Part shown: positions 24,981 through 33,933 of the stretch, piece by piece
How positions within the stretch are numbered: the stretch's first letter is position 1
How the letters are laid out: every line of letters starts with the position of its first letter
Assembly: GCF_900113665.1 (NCBI RefSeq)
Contig: NZ_FOQD01000003.1
Coordinates: forward strand, 62,001 to 126,000
DNA: 64,000 nucleotides
Direction: 5' to 3'
DNA from: Planctomicrobium piriforme
GTDB lineage: Bacteria; Planctomycetota; Planctomycetia; Planctomycetales; Planctomycetaceae
The notes under the pieces: generated by a model
What the model was told of the DNA's origin: nothing
Databases searched by the model: none
What the model saw: the letters and a program-made list of their open reading frames with translations, nothing else
Position numbers and translations under genes: made by a program

Positions 24981-27125
24981 ATGTCGACCACACTTCTCGT
25001 AGTTCAGTGCGCGGATTTGGCGACGCGCGTACTGGCCGGCTCCCTGATCCGGGCTGCGCGTCCCTGTGGCGCGCTCGGGCTGTGCCTGGCAATGGCGTGC
25101 GCGGCGAATGTTCAGGCACAGCAGCCTGCTCTCGTCATTCCGTCCGAGTCGCAGCAGACGGCTCAGCAGAATCAGTCAGGTGCCCGGGCACAGTTCGCCT
25201 CGTCGAACCGTGACGGGACCGTTCAACAGGTGCAATTGACTCTCGATCCGCGCAGGCCGCTCGATAGCCGTATTGAAGCGATGCCCCGCGCCGACGAAAA
25301 AATCGAAGTCATCCATCACCGCAGCCAGCTCATCGTCACCAAGAATCCCATTCGCCGGATTGCCTGGTCTGACACCCAGGTGCTGGACGTCGTGCAGTTC
25401 AGCCCGCAAGAAATCTCGCTCATCGGCCAGGCGATCGGCTCGACCGACCTCTGGCTGTGGTTTGAAGGCCAGGAGCAGCCCCTGATGTACGTCGTGACGG
25501 TCGTTCGCGACCCCAGTCTCGACGAGCAACGGGCCCTGAACTACGGCCGTATCGAACGTAAGCTCTCGCTGCTCTATCCGAACAGCAAGGTCTACCTCAT
25601 TCCGGTCTCGCGCAAGATCATCGTCCGCGGCCAGGCCCGCGATGCGGAAGAAGCGGCCAACATCATGCAGATCGTCCGCGGCGAAGTGATCGCCCAGGAA
25701 GGTTCGCTGTACGGCAACGATCTGGGCGGCCTCGGAGTAGGTGCGTTCGGCGGCGGAGCAGGGGGCTTTACGCCTGGCGGTTTCGCCGGCGGCATCGGCG
25801 CTTGGAATGGAGCGGGATTCGGCGATGGCATGTCGTGGATGATCGTCGACGAACTTCGCGTTCCCGGCGAATTCCAGATCATGATCAACGTCCGCACTGC
25901 GGAAATTCAGCGGTCGCAGCTCCGACGCTGGGGCGTCGACTGGAATGCCATCATCAACAACGGCAACGTGGTTTTGGGCCAGACCCTCACCGGTGGGGCC
26001 GCCACATTGACCGGCGTCTTTGACAGCGGCAACCTGACCATCGCCATCGATGCCCTTGCCTCAAACGGCGTGGCCAAGATCCTCGATGACGCCCGCGTCG
26101 TCACCCTCAGCGGTCAGGCCGCGGCCTTCCTCTCAGGGGGTGAATATGCCGTGCCGACCGTGGTCGGTATCGGGGGGGCTCAGGGACAACAGACCTCTTT
26201 CCGCGGTTACGGAACGTCGATCATCGTCACTCCCACGCTGCTCGACAGCGACCTGATCCGGCTGCAGATCGTGCCCGAATTGAGCGAACTCAACGGTTCT
26301 TCAGTGGGGGGCATTCCAGGAGTCAACGTTCGCCGCGTGCAGACGCGAGTCGAACTCCGCGAAGGGCAGTCGATCGCACTCGGGGGCGTGTTCTCCCGTC
26401 GTGAAAACACGGAAATCACCCGTATCCCCTTCCTGGGCGACATCCCGGTCGTGGGCTCGTTCCTGTTCAGCGCGAAACGCGCCACGGAAGACGAACAGGA
26501 ACTGTTGATTATCGTGACTCCGGAAATCATCCGGCCGATGGACGCCGATCAGGTGCCGCCGCTGCCGGGCTGGTATTCGACTCACCCCAACGACTGCGAC
26601 TTCTACAAGTACAATCGCATCGAAGGCAATCCGGACCTGGGGAACTATCAGTTGCTCCCCTACGGCAACGGCCAGGGTTACGGACAGGATGTCGGCTACA
26701 ACTTCTTCAATCCGAGTCCGGCCGATGGTCAGATTGCACCGAGCGCCACCGGCGGGGCACAAGGGCCCTATGTCAACGGCGTCTACGCCAACGGCATGCC
26801 CAATTCGGCTCCAGGCGTCGCACCAGGTCAGCCGCAATATGCCGACCCCAACATGATCGCGCCAGGGACCGACCCGAACATGGCGCCCCAGTATGGCGTA
26901 CCGCAGTACAACGGTCAGCCGGGCATGGCCCCGCAGCAGCCGATGTACGCCCCCGGCATGCAGGGCGGCTATCCGACCGGCCCGATGAACAACATTCCGC
27001 AGGCGCCGGGCATTCAGCCGACGCCGGCCGCCAGCAACCAGCAGGGACGCAACCCGTCACAGGTGCGTCAGGCCTCGGGCACGACGGTGACTCCGCCAGG
27101 GCAGCGGGCGCCGCAACGACGTTAG
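24981..27125 (+). CDS. CpaC/RcpA-like secretin of a Tad-type pilus or type II-like system
   Basis: Outer-membrane secretin of 714 residues. ATG 24981 has AGGAG 9 nt upstream. A signal peptide (to about residue 47, VQAQ) precedes a pilus-assembly N-domain (KIEVIHHRSQLIVTKNPIRRIAWSD region), a BON-like segment, a Gly-rich loop around 250-275, and the secretin core at about 290-520 with VRRVQTRVELREGQSIALGG and IPFLGDIPVVGSFL. The last ~150 residues are a Pro/Gly/Gln/Asn-rich tail not present in ordinary CpaC. A lipoprotein gene follows 239 bp later; no cpaB, cpaE or cpaF in the window. Confidence 0.88.
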   Translation: MSTTLLVVQCADLATRVLAGSLIRAARPCGALGLCLAMACAANVQAQQPALVIPSESQQTAQQNQSGARAQFASSNRDGTVQQVQLTLDPRRPLDSRIEAMPRADEKIEVIHHRSQLIVTKNPIRRIAWSDTQVLDVVQFSPQEISLIGQAIGSTDLWLWFEGQEQPLMYVVTVVRDPSLDEQRALNYGRIERKLSLLYPNSKVYLIPVSRKIIVRGQARDAEEAANIMQIVRGEVIAQEGSLYGNDLGGLGVGAFGGGAGGFTPGGFAGGIGAWNGAGFGDGMSWMIVDELRVPGEFQIMINVRTAEIQRSQLRRWGVDWNAIINNGNVVLGQTLTGGAATLTGVFDSGNLTIAIDALASNGVAKILDDARVVTLSGQAAAFLSGGEYAVPTVVGIGGAQGQQTSFRGYGTSIIVTPTLLDSDLIRLQIVPELSELNGSSVGGIPGVNVRRVQTRVELREGQSIALGGVFSRRENTEITRIPFLGDIPVVGSFLFSAKRATEDEQELLIIVTPEIIRPMDADQVPPLPGWYSTHPNDCDFYKYNRIEGNPDLGNYQLLPYGNGQGYGQDVGYNFFNPSPADGQIAPSATGGAQGPYVNGVYANGMPNSAPGVAPGQPQYADPNMIAPGTDPNMAPQYGVPQYNGQPGMAPQQPMYAPGMQGGYPTGPMNNIPQAPGIQPTPAASNQQGRNPSQVRQASGTTVTPPGQRAPQRR

Positions 27126-27364
27126 TCATTTCCTGACTTCCGCCGGCTTTTTGTGGAATCACCACCGGATCGACGGTCGCGAATATTACCGCCGAACGGG
27201 GGATGCAGGTCGCGACGATAACGAGATCACGGCTGATTGCACCCTGCCCGTGGCGGGATGCCAGGGAATAAGGCGAATCAGCCGACGCGAGCAATCGACA
27301 CGAGGCAACCGCACGCCTGCCTGACAGGCGACGGCAGACCGACTGTGCCAAGAGGGCAACTTCC

Positions 27365-28087
27365 ATGAATCAGGACAGACGTCTTTCCCGACTCCTCGCG
27401 TGGCTGTCCGTCAGCGGGGCCGTCGCAGGTTGCACTCTGCATCGCGGACATTGCGAAGACAAGGTTCAGCCCTGCGGTAATAAGCAGGCCTGCTCGACCG
27501 ACCAGTGCGAAACCGCCTGTTGTGCCGACAAGCCCTGCGGGAAGTGCAACAAGTGCTGTGGCGGCAGCGGGTGCTGCGGCAAGTTCTTCGGCTTCTTCCA
27601 TCGCTCATCCAACGCGATTCCCGATACGCTTCCTTTGGGAAGCACGGTGCGGGCGCATGACCAGGTCATGCAGACCAACGGCGAAGCGGCCGACTTCATC
27701 CTGTATCGTCTCGACTTCGTCGGCCAGACTTCGGAACTGACGCCGGACGGCAAAGACCACATTCTGGAAATCGCCGCGCGGATGCGGAGCGCGCCGTTCC
27801 CGGTGATCGTCGAACGCGAACCGAACAACTCCGATCCGGAACTCGACGCCCTGCGGCGAAACCTGGTGGCTCAGATTCTTTACGATCTGGGGAATCAGGA
27901 TGCCCAGCAGCGGACCGTGGTCGGCACGCCGTATGGACCTGGTTATTGGGGGATGCCGGCACAGATGATGTACTACCAGTACATCGGCAACTTCGGCAAC
28001 GGCTTCAATAATAACAATAACGGCGGCGGATTTGGCGGAGGAGGAGGAGGGGGCTTCGGCGGCGGTGGAGGAGGAGGCTTCTTCTAA
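27365..28087 (+). CDS. Lipoprotein with Cys-rich N-part, OmpA-like core and poly-Gly tail
   Basis: 240 residues with GAGGG upstream of ATG 27365. Signal sequence ends in VAGC, a lipobox, so Cys23 is probably lipidated. Residues about 30-72 hold 14 or so Cys residues (ACCADKPCGKCNKCCGG). The middle (ADFILYRLDFVGQTSELTPDG then ILEIAARM) resembles a shortened OmpA-like peptidoglycan-binding domain. The C-terminus is NNNNNGGG then long Gly runs ending FF. Following the secretin it may play the part of the Tad lipoprotein (RcpB/CpaD) or anchor the secretin; this is inference. Confidence 0.7.
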   Translation: MNQDRRLSRLLAWLSVSGAVAGCTLHRGHCEDKVQPCGNKQACSTDQCETACCADKPCGKCNKCCGGSGCCGKFFGFFHRSSNAIPDTLPLGSTVRAHDQVMQTNGEAADFILYRLDFVGQTSELTPDGKDHILEIAARMRSAPFPVIVEREPNNSDPELDALRRNLVAQILYDLGNQDAQQRTVVGTPYGPGYWGMPAQMMYYQYIGNFGNGFNNNNNGGGFGGGGGGGFGGGGGGGFF

Positions 28088-28213
28088 CCTGCCCTTCTAC
28101 CTCGCAGCGGAGGATAGCGCATCTCACCAAGGTGCGACGTTCTGGCGGCGTAAGAACTCAAGCGTTCATCGAAGATCGACGTCCATACTCCGCCACATGC
28201 CCCGGGATCGGGG

Positions 28214-29170
28214 CTACCCGGCCTTCCTGTTCAGGGAGGCCGTTTTTTGTTTGGGGACCGACTTCCACCGGCGATGCACCCAGAAGTATTGCTCGGGCGA
28301 TCGGCGGATCGCACGTTCGAGCGCCGCGCTATAGCGTTCGGTGACCGCGCGGACTTCATCTTCCGCTTCGATCTCGGTGACGTCGATGATGTCCTCGCAG
28401 CCGATCTCAAAGCGCGACCATCGGGCCGTATCGAAATCATCCGGCAATCGACGCCCATAGCCGACGACGATGATCGCCTTGTGTTCGAGCGCCAGCAGCG
28501 CAATGGAGCGATAGGTCGACGCAGGCCGTCCAAAGAAATTGACGAACACTCCCCGCTTACCCGCATCCTGATCGCACAACAGCCCCAGATTGCCCCCTGC
28601 CTGCACGATGTCGAGCATGCCGTCCCAGCCGCCGTCCTTCAGCAGGAGCTGGTGGCCGGTGCTCTCGCGGGCCTTCGCAAACCAACGGTGCAGATACGGG
28701 TTATCGAGTTCGCGGGCGACCATGCCCATGCGGAACCCGAACTGGCCGAACGTCGCCGTGGAGGCTTCCCAGTTTCCATAATGACCGCCGACCAGAAAGA
28801 CAGGTCGCCCTGAGAGCATTGCTTTAACGCCCGCTGCCCGGTTGCGGAACACCAGCACCTGACGACAGTTCTCCAGCCGGAACTTGCGCGGAAACTGGAT
28901 CATCTCGGCGACCAGCCGGAACAGATGAATCCACATGCCGCGGATGATCGAGTCGATCTCAGCGGAGGAGAGTTCTTGTCCGAAGGCGGCCCGTAGATTC
29001 TCACTGGCCACATCGTAGCGCGTCAGCCGTCGGGGCAGCACGCGGACAAAGAGCCAGGAGAGCGCGAGGGCCAAGCGTTGCAACTGCCGCGGTGAGAGGA
29101 TCTCGATCACGCAGGCGAGCGTGCGGAACCCCACATACTCAAGAGACCAGCGAACTTCCCTGAACGTCAT
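28214..29170 (-). CDS. LpxL/HtrB-like lysophospholipid/lipid A acyltransferase
   Basis: 318 residues from ATG 29170, preceded by GGGAG with 6 nt spacing. Inner-membrane acyltransferase that would add a secondary acyl chain to lipid A or a related lipid. The catalytic motif H-x4-(D/E) is seen as GGHYGNWE; LLCDQDAGKRGVFVNFFG and YFWVHRRWKS match the family's substrate-binding and C-terminal motifs. Probably the last gene of a reverse-strand run starting at nusA. The exact acceptor cannot be told from sequence. Confidence 0.88.
   Translation of the reverse strand: MTFREVRWSLEYVGFRTLACVIEILSPRQLQRLALALSWLFVRVLPRRLTRYDVASENLRAAFGQELSSAEIDSIIRGMWIHLFRLVAEMIQFPRKFRLENCRQVLVFRNRAAGVKAMLSGRPVFLVGGHYGNWEASTATFGQFGFRMGMVARELDNPYLHRWFAKARESTGHQLLLKDGGWDGMLDIVQAGGNLGLLCDQDAGKRGVFVNFFGRPASTYRSIALLALEHKAIIVVGYGRRLPDDFDTARWSRFEIGCEDIIDVTEIEAEDEVRAVTERYSAALERAIRRSPEQYFWVHRRWKSVPKQKTASLNRKAG
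28219..28248 (+). terminator. Rho-independent terminator of the lipoprotein gene
   Basis: Stem CGGCCTTCC (28219-28227) with GGGAGGCCG (28234-28242), then TTTTTT. It lies inside the last codons of the convergent acyltransferase gene, so the two genes share the sequence. Confidence 0.82.
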
Positions 29171-29278
29171 CGCGCACTCCCTGCACTGCCAGACCTGTCC
29201 GCCCGCAGTGTCTCGCGGAAACGGGGAACAGGTCAACAGCGGTTCGGGAACGCGGCGGCAGCGACCGGGTTTCGACGC

Positions 29279-30220
29279 CTACTTCGAGCGATTCCGGTTC
29301 GTCTTCTTGGCAGGCGCAGGCAGCTTCTTTGTGACCTTGCGAGTCGGTGCGACCGCCTTGGGGGCGGCCGGACGGGCCGTCGCCTTCTTGACCGGCTTCT
29401 TGTGACTGACCGCTTTGACCGCTGCCGTTTTGGCCGCGGCCGGCTTGGCGGAAGCGTGCTTCGCCGGAGCATGCTTTACCGGAGCCGGCTTGGCTTTCTT
29501 CTTTTTCTTGGCGGGGTTCTTGAAGAGCTCGGCAAGGCGATGCGGCCCCTCAAACGGGTCTGACGCCTCATCCTCGTCCGGCCCATCCGTGAAATGCTCG
29601 ATGAGTTCGGCGTCAGTCGCGGTGCATTTCAGCAGATGGCACAGCAGCGGAGCATCGGTCTTTTTGATGCCCGGCTTCAGTTCTTCGCCGGCCTCTTCAC
29701 AACTGGTGTCCGGTCCGGCCAGTCCGAGCCAGACCAGCAGCCGCTGGAGCGTGCCGTCGACGGGAATGACGTGCGCGCCGAGGGCGTGCTGCACCACATA
29801 GCCGCGGATAAAGTCCGACTGATGCGGAATCAGGCTCAATTCCTTGATCGCCTGTTCCTGGGTTTTCCGCTTCAGGAATTCCAGATCGAAGGCGTAAAAC
29901 TTCTCGAACAAGTGCTGCAGCGATTCGCGGATGCGCATCGCCTTCCAGTCGGCGTCGCTGATATCGCCCAGCGAGTGCTGGATTTCGGTAACCGAGCTGA
30001 CGCGAATCTCGTTGAGATCGAAGAACCCGTCGAGCAGCCGCGAATAGGCCGCTTCGGCTTCATCGTGACCGACGTCTTCCAGGCAAGCCGCGAACAGCAG
30101 CGTGTCGAACGCTGAGCGGGTCTGCTTGGGAATCGAGCCGCCGTAACGGCGCTTCATCTCGGTGACGAGCTTCTTCAAGATCGTCTGCTTGTCCGCTGCC
30201 TTCAACGATTTGGCAGGCAT
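29279..30220 (-). CDS. HhH/endonuclease III-like domain with histone-H1-like basic tail
   Basis: 313 residues from ATG 30220 with GGGAGG upstream. Residues about 1-185 look like the HhH-GPD fold of base-excision DNA glycosylases: LIPHQSDFIRGYVVQHALG sits at the helix-hairpin-helix and VIPVDGTLQRLLVWLGL at the conserved Asp strand. The usual catalytic Lys of endonuclease III (GVGRKTA) is absent and no four-Cys Fe-S motif is clear, so it may bind DNA without lyase activity. Residues about 235-313 are nearly all Lys, Ala, Pro and Val (AKHAPAKHASAKPAAAKTA type), like histone H1 tails. Lies between rbfA and the acyltransferase gene. Confidence 0.72.
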   Translation of the reverse strand: MPAKSLKAADKQTILKKLVTEMKRRYGGSIPKQTRSAFDTLLFAACLEDVGHDEAEAAYSRLLDGFFDLNEIRVSSVTEIQHSLGDISDADWKAMRIRESLQHLFEKFYAFDLEFLKRKTQEQAIKELSLIPHQSDFIRGYVVQHALGAHVIPVDGTLQRLLVWLGLAGPDTSCEEAGEELKPGIKKTDAPLLCHLLKCTATDAELIEHFTDGPDEDEASDPFEGPHRLAELFKNPAKKKKKAKPAPVKHAPAKHASAKPAAAKTAAVKAVSHKKPVKKATARPAAPKAVAPTRKVTKKLPAPAKKTNRNRSK

Positions 30221-30361
30221 CAATGCCTCCCGTGCTAGTGACGGTCTTGATTGATTAAAAAAGTGTTCCGCGGCACAGGGGCGACGGAACCTGTTGTTCT
30301 ATGTCAGGACTTTGTTTCGGTCAGACGTTCTCGAAAAGAACCGCTGACCGTGATCAGGCTG

Positions 30362-30796
30362 CTATTCCTCTTCCGAATCGTCTTCTTCGTCGGCGGCCAG
30401 TTCTTCACCAGCAAGTACTTCGTCCTCTGTCGCCGGAGTGCTCTCCCCATCCGCCGGCAGGTCGAGTTCCCGCAGCATTTTGGAGATTTCGATGCTCTTC
30501 TTAATGCCGGGATCGACCACGAACGTCAGCACCGGGGTGAGCCGGAGATCCAGTTCGTCCGCGATCTTGGACTGGATGTAGCCGCGGGCCGCTTCGAGCC
30601 CCTTCATCGTCAACCGGGCCGTTTTTTCGTCCCCGAGGATGCTGATGAAGACCTTGGCGGTCCGCAGGTCGGGCGGAACTTCCACCGTCAATACGGTCAC
30701 GCCCACGACGCGGGGATCGCGCAGCCCGAACAAAATGGCGTTGCTCACCACTTGTCGAACTGCCGCAGCCACCTTGGCTGTCCGTCTTGTTGCCAT
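30362..30796 (-). CDS. rbfA: Ribosome-binding factor A
   Basis: Assists 16S rRNA 5'-end maturation and 30S assembly. 144 residues from ATG 30796 (MATRRTAKVAAAVRQ). DPRVVGVTVLTVEVPPDLRTAKVFISI and the KH-like core through ISKMLREL match RbfA. The tail is very acidic (ADEEDDSEEE), somewhat longer than in E. coli. It is 55 nt after infB, in the usual nusA-infB-rbfA order. Confidence 0.93.
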   Translation of the reverse strand: MATRRTAKVAAAVRQVVSNAILFGLRDPRVVGVTVLTVEVPPDLRTAKVFISILGDEKTARLTMKGLEAARGYIQSKIADELDLRLTPVLTFVVDPGIKKSIEISKMLRELDLPADGESTPATEDEVLAGEELAADEEDDSEEE

Positions 30797-30851
30797 ACTC
30801 AATTCGCCTGAAAGAAAGTGTTGTCCGGTCTTCAAATCCACAGGCCGGCTT

Positions 30852-33737
30852 TCACTCTTCCAGTGAACGCTTTCGCTGCTCGATCTTATAGGCTTCCAGC
30901 AGGTCGCCTTCCTTGATGTCGTTAAAGCCATCGAGCCGGATCCCGCACTCGAAGCCCTCGCGGACCTCGCGGGCGTCATCTTTTTCACGCTTCAGCGAAG
31001 CGATGGCATAGTTGTTCAAAATGGTCTGGTCGCGAATCACATGCACGCGGTTCGTGCGGTCGATCGTGCCGTTGAGCACGCGGCAACCGGCCACTGTTCC
31101 CACCCGACTGATGCTGAAGGTTCGCAGCACGAGGGCGCGGCCGGTGGCGACTTCGACCTTCTCCGGTTCCAGCAGGCCTTCGAGCGCCTGACGGATGTCG
31201 GAGGTGACGTTGTAGATGATCTTGTAACGTCGAATCTCGACCGCTTCCTGGCCTGCGAGGGCTTCGGCACGGTCTTCGGCGACGACGTGGAAAGCGATGA
31301 TGATCGCCCCGGCGGAGGCCGCCAGGTAGACGTCGCTTTCGTTCACACCGCCCACGCCCATGTGCAGGATCTTGATCCGCACTTCGGCATGTTCGAACTT
31401 CTCGAGTTCGCCGCGAATCGCTTCCAGCGAGCCCGGCGTATCGGCTTTGATAATCAAGGGCAGATCCTTGATCGCCCCGTCACGTCCGGCGAAGAAGTCT
31501 TCCAGCGACTTCGGACCGCCACGGCCAGACAGAGCCGCAGTCCGCCCGCGCACGCGACGCTGCTCGGCGATCTCGCGGGCTTCGTCGATGTCGGTCATCA
31601 CGAACAGGTGGTCGCCGGCGCCCGGCACTTCGTTCAGGCCGGCAATCTTGACGGGCGTACTCGGCCCGGCGGACTGAATTTCAACGCCCTTATCGGTGTA
31701 CATCGCACGGATGCGGCCATAGGCCGGTCCGCACAAGGCGAGATCCCCGACCTTGAGCGTTCCCTGACGCACGATCCCCCAGGCGATCGGTCCGCGACCT
31801 TCGTCGCGAAACGCTTCCAGGCAGACGCCGTCGGCAGGTGCATTGACGGGAGACCGCAAGTCGGCGAGTTCGGCCGTCAGCAGCAAGGTTTCGAGCAGGT
31901 TGTCGATGCCGGTTCCCTGCAGGGCCGAGACGCGGATCACTTCCACATCGCCCCCCCACTCAGACGGCAACACGCCGTGCTGGGAGAGTTCAGTGAGGAT
32001 TCGCTGCTCGTTGATGCCAGGCAAGTCGCACTTGTTCATCGCCACGACGATCGGCACGCCGGCCGCCTTGGCATGGCTGATACATTCCACGGTCTGCGGC
32101 ATGACGCCGTCGTCCGCGGCCACGACCAGCACGATAATATCGGTGACGTTGGCCCCTCGGGCTCGCATCTCGCCGAAGGCCGCGTGGCCGGGCGTATCCA
32201 CAAACGTCAGCTTCTGGCCGTTGTGTTCGACCTGATAGGCCGCAATGTGCTGCGTGATGCCCCCGGCTTCTCCGGCGGCCACGTTGGACGAGCGGATGCG
32301 GTCGACGAGGGTCGTTTTTCCGTGGTCGACGTGACCCAGCACGGTAATGATCGGCGGTCGGGTCACCGTTTCCATGTCAGTGTTCTCTTCGTCGCTCAAG
32401 CGATCAGCCAGGGCATCCTCAAAGTCTGCTTCCTGTTCGATCTCGAGCTCGATGCCGAGTTCCATCGCAATTTCCATTGCGGTTTCTTCGTCGAGCTGGT
32501 CGTTGATCGTGACCATCTTACCCTGAGAGAAGAGCACCGTCAGCAGGTCGCGGGCGGGCCGGCCCATTGCTTCCGACATGCTGCGTACGGTAATCGGCAG
32601 CGAGATCACTGCGGACGACTTGCGCTCCGTCGACTGGCTGCCGCGTCGCTGACGCTTGACCGTCTTAACGATCACGTTTTCGTCGTCTTCGCCCCCCTTG
32701 CCCTTCTGGCGGCGACGCCGACGTGCTTCACGGGCTTCTTCAAGACCCAGTCCGCGAGCGGACTTGCCGGGAGCCCCCTTGGCGGGCGTTGCTTCTTCTT
32801 CTTCCACCGTCGGACGACGGGTCGCATCGTCGCGGTTCTTCTTCAGGATGTCGGCCAGCTTGTTCTTTTTCAGAACATCGCCGGTCAACGCCAAATCGGG
32901 CTTCTGGACGAGCTCTTCCGTCTTCTTGATGACGGGCGGCTTGAAGTTGGGAGTCGCCAGACTCGGCAACGCTGGACCGCGTTTCTTGTTTTGACGCACC
33001 GGGGCAGAACGGTCTTCCGCAGCAGGCGTCGGAGCAGGAGCAGCAGGACGCGCAGGCGGACGGTCATCCGCTACCCGAACAGAACCGTGCGGCTTCATTT
33101 CGCGAATTGAAGCGTTGCCACCGGCCGGATTGATGTAATCCGAGCGGCTGAGCGGCACGGGCCGTGAAACAGGCGCCATGACGGGCAGAGGTGGGGCGAC
33201 GGGAGCGGCCGGGACCACCCGTTCCGCCGGCTTCGCCACGGGTGCGACAGCGGCGGGAGCCGTCTTTTCAGCTGCCGGCGCGAGAGGCGCGACAGGGGGA
33301 CGTTCGACCGCAGCTTCCACTTCGACTGCTTCTGCGGCCACCGGTGCTGCGACTTCTTCAGCCGCGATTTCTTCTTCAAGTGGCTGCGTCTCGACTTCGA
33401 CGGCAACCTTGCCATCGGGAATCGCCGTGGCTTCCCTTGGGGGAGGCGCCCGACGGGTCCGCATCTGCGCGAGCGGACCGAGATCGCGAATTTCGCGGCC
33501 TGCAATCTCGCGCCGCAGTTCCTCGCGCGACTGCGGGCTCAGTTCGGCCGTCGCCGTTCCGCCGCCAGGCTGCGAGTTCAGTTTCCGCAGGTAATCCATG
33601 AGCACGTCGCGTTCAGCAGGCGTAATGCTTGCCAACGGAGAACTCTTCACATCCAGCCCTGCGTCATTGCATTGCTGGATGAGATCCTTGCTGTCGACGC
33701 CCAGTTCCTTCGCAAGTGCGAAGATGCGGATTTTCAA
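30852..33737 (-). CDS. infB: Translation initiation factor IF-2
   Basis: GTPase that brings initiator tRNA to the ribosome. 961 residues. Start is TTG 33737 with GAGGGG about 7 nt upstream (KIRIFALAKELGV). An IF2-N domain lies at 1-52; a long Pro/Ala/Glu/Val-rich linker follows to about 400, then a second IF2-N-like unit (about 375-430). The G domain starts at about 466 with GHVDHGKTTLVDR, then DTPGHAAF and NKCDLPG; domains II-IV complete it. A Lys/Arg-rich patch (RRRRQKGKGG) sits in the linker. Part of the nusA operon. Confidence 0.97.
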   Translation of the reverse strand: MKIRIFALAKELGVDSKDLIQQCNDAGLDVKSSPLASITPAERDVLMDYLRKLNSQPGGGTATAELSPQSREELRREIAGREIRDLGPLAQMRTRRAPPPREATAIPDGKVAVEVETQPLEEEIAAEEVAAPVAAEAVEVEAAVERPPVAPLAPAAEKTAPAAVAPVAKPAERVVPAAPVAPPLPVMAPVSRPVPLSRSDYINPAGGNASIREMKPHGSVRVADDRPPARPAAPAPTPAAEDRSAPVRQNKKRGPALPSLATPNFKPPVIKKTEELVQKPDLALTGDVLKKNKLADILKKNRDDATRRPTVEEEEATPAKGAPGKSARGLGLEEAREARRRRRQKGKGGEDDENVIVKTVKRQRRGSQSTERKSSAVISLPITVRSMSEAMGRPARDLLTVLFSQGKMVTINDQLDEETAMEIAMELGIELEIEQEADFEDALADRLSDEENTDMETVTRPPIITVLGHVDHGKTTLVDRIRSSNVAAGEAGGITQHIAAYQVEHNGQKLTFVDTPGHAAFGEMRARGANVTDIIVLVVAADDGVMPQTVECISHAKAAGVPIVVAMNKCDLPGINEQRILTELSQHGVLPSEWGGDVEVIRVSALQGTGIDNLLETLLLTAELADLRSPVNAPADGVCLEAFRDEGRGPIAWGIVRQGTLKVGDLALCGPAYGRIRAMYTDKGVEIQSAGPSTPVKIAGLNEVPGAGDHLFVMTDIDEAREIAEQRRVRGRTAALSGRGGPKSLEDFFAGRDGAIKDLPLIIKADTPGSLEAIRGELEKFEHAEVRIKILHMGVGGVNESDVYLAASAGAIIIAFHVVAEDRAEALAGQEAVEIRRYKIIYNVTSDIRQALEGLLEPEKVEVATGRALVLRTFSISRVGTVAGCRVLNGTIDRTNRVHVIRDQTILNNYAIASLKREKDDAREVREGFECGIRLDGFNDIKEGDLLEAYKIEQRKRSLEE

Positions 33738-33933
33738 TCGTCACCCCTCTGAATTTGATCCCCGAGTTCGGCCGCGAATCCGACTGGAGATCTCCTTTGT
33801 ATGGACCGCCAGGGGCGATCCCGTTGTGGCTCGTGGTATTTCGTCCGTGTGCTGAAACCTTGAGTGACATGCTGGTCGTTTTCCAGGGGCCGGGGCTGTC
33901 ACTTGCGACTTCGCTCCGCACCCGCCGGAATTC

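Noticed and set aside
31041..33110. 689-residue plus-strand ORF
   Set aside because: It is antisense to infB, His/Asp/Arg-rich as expected of a shadow frame in GC-rich DNA, and has no recognisable domain.
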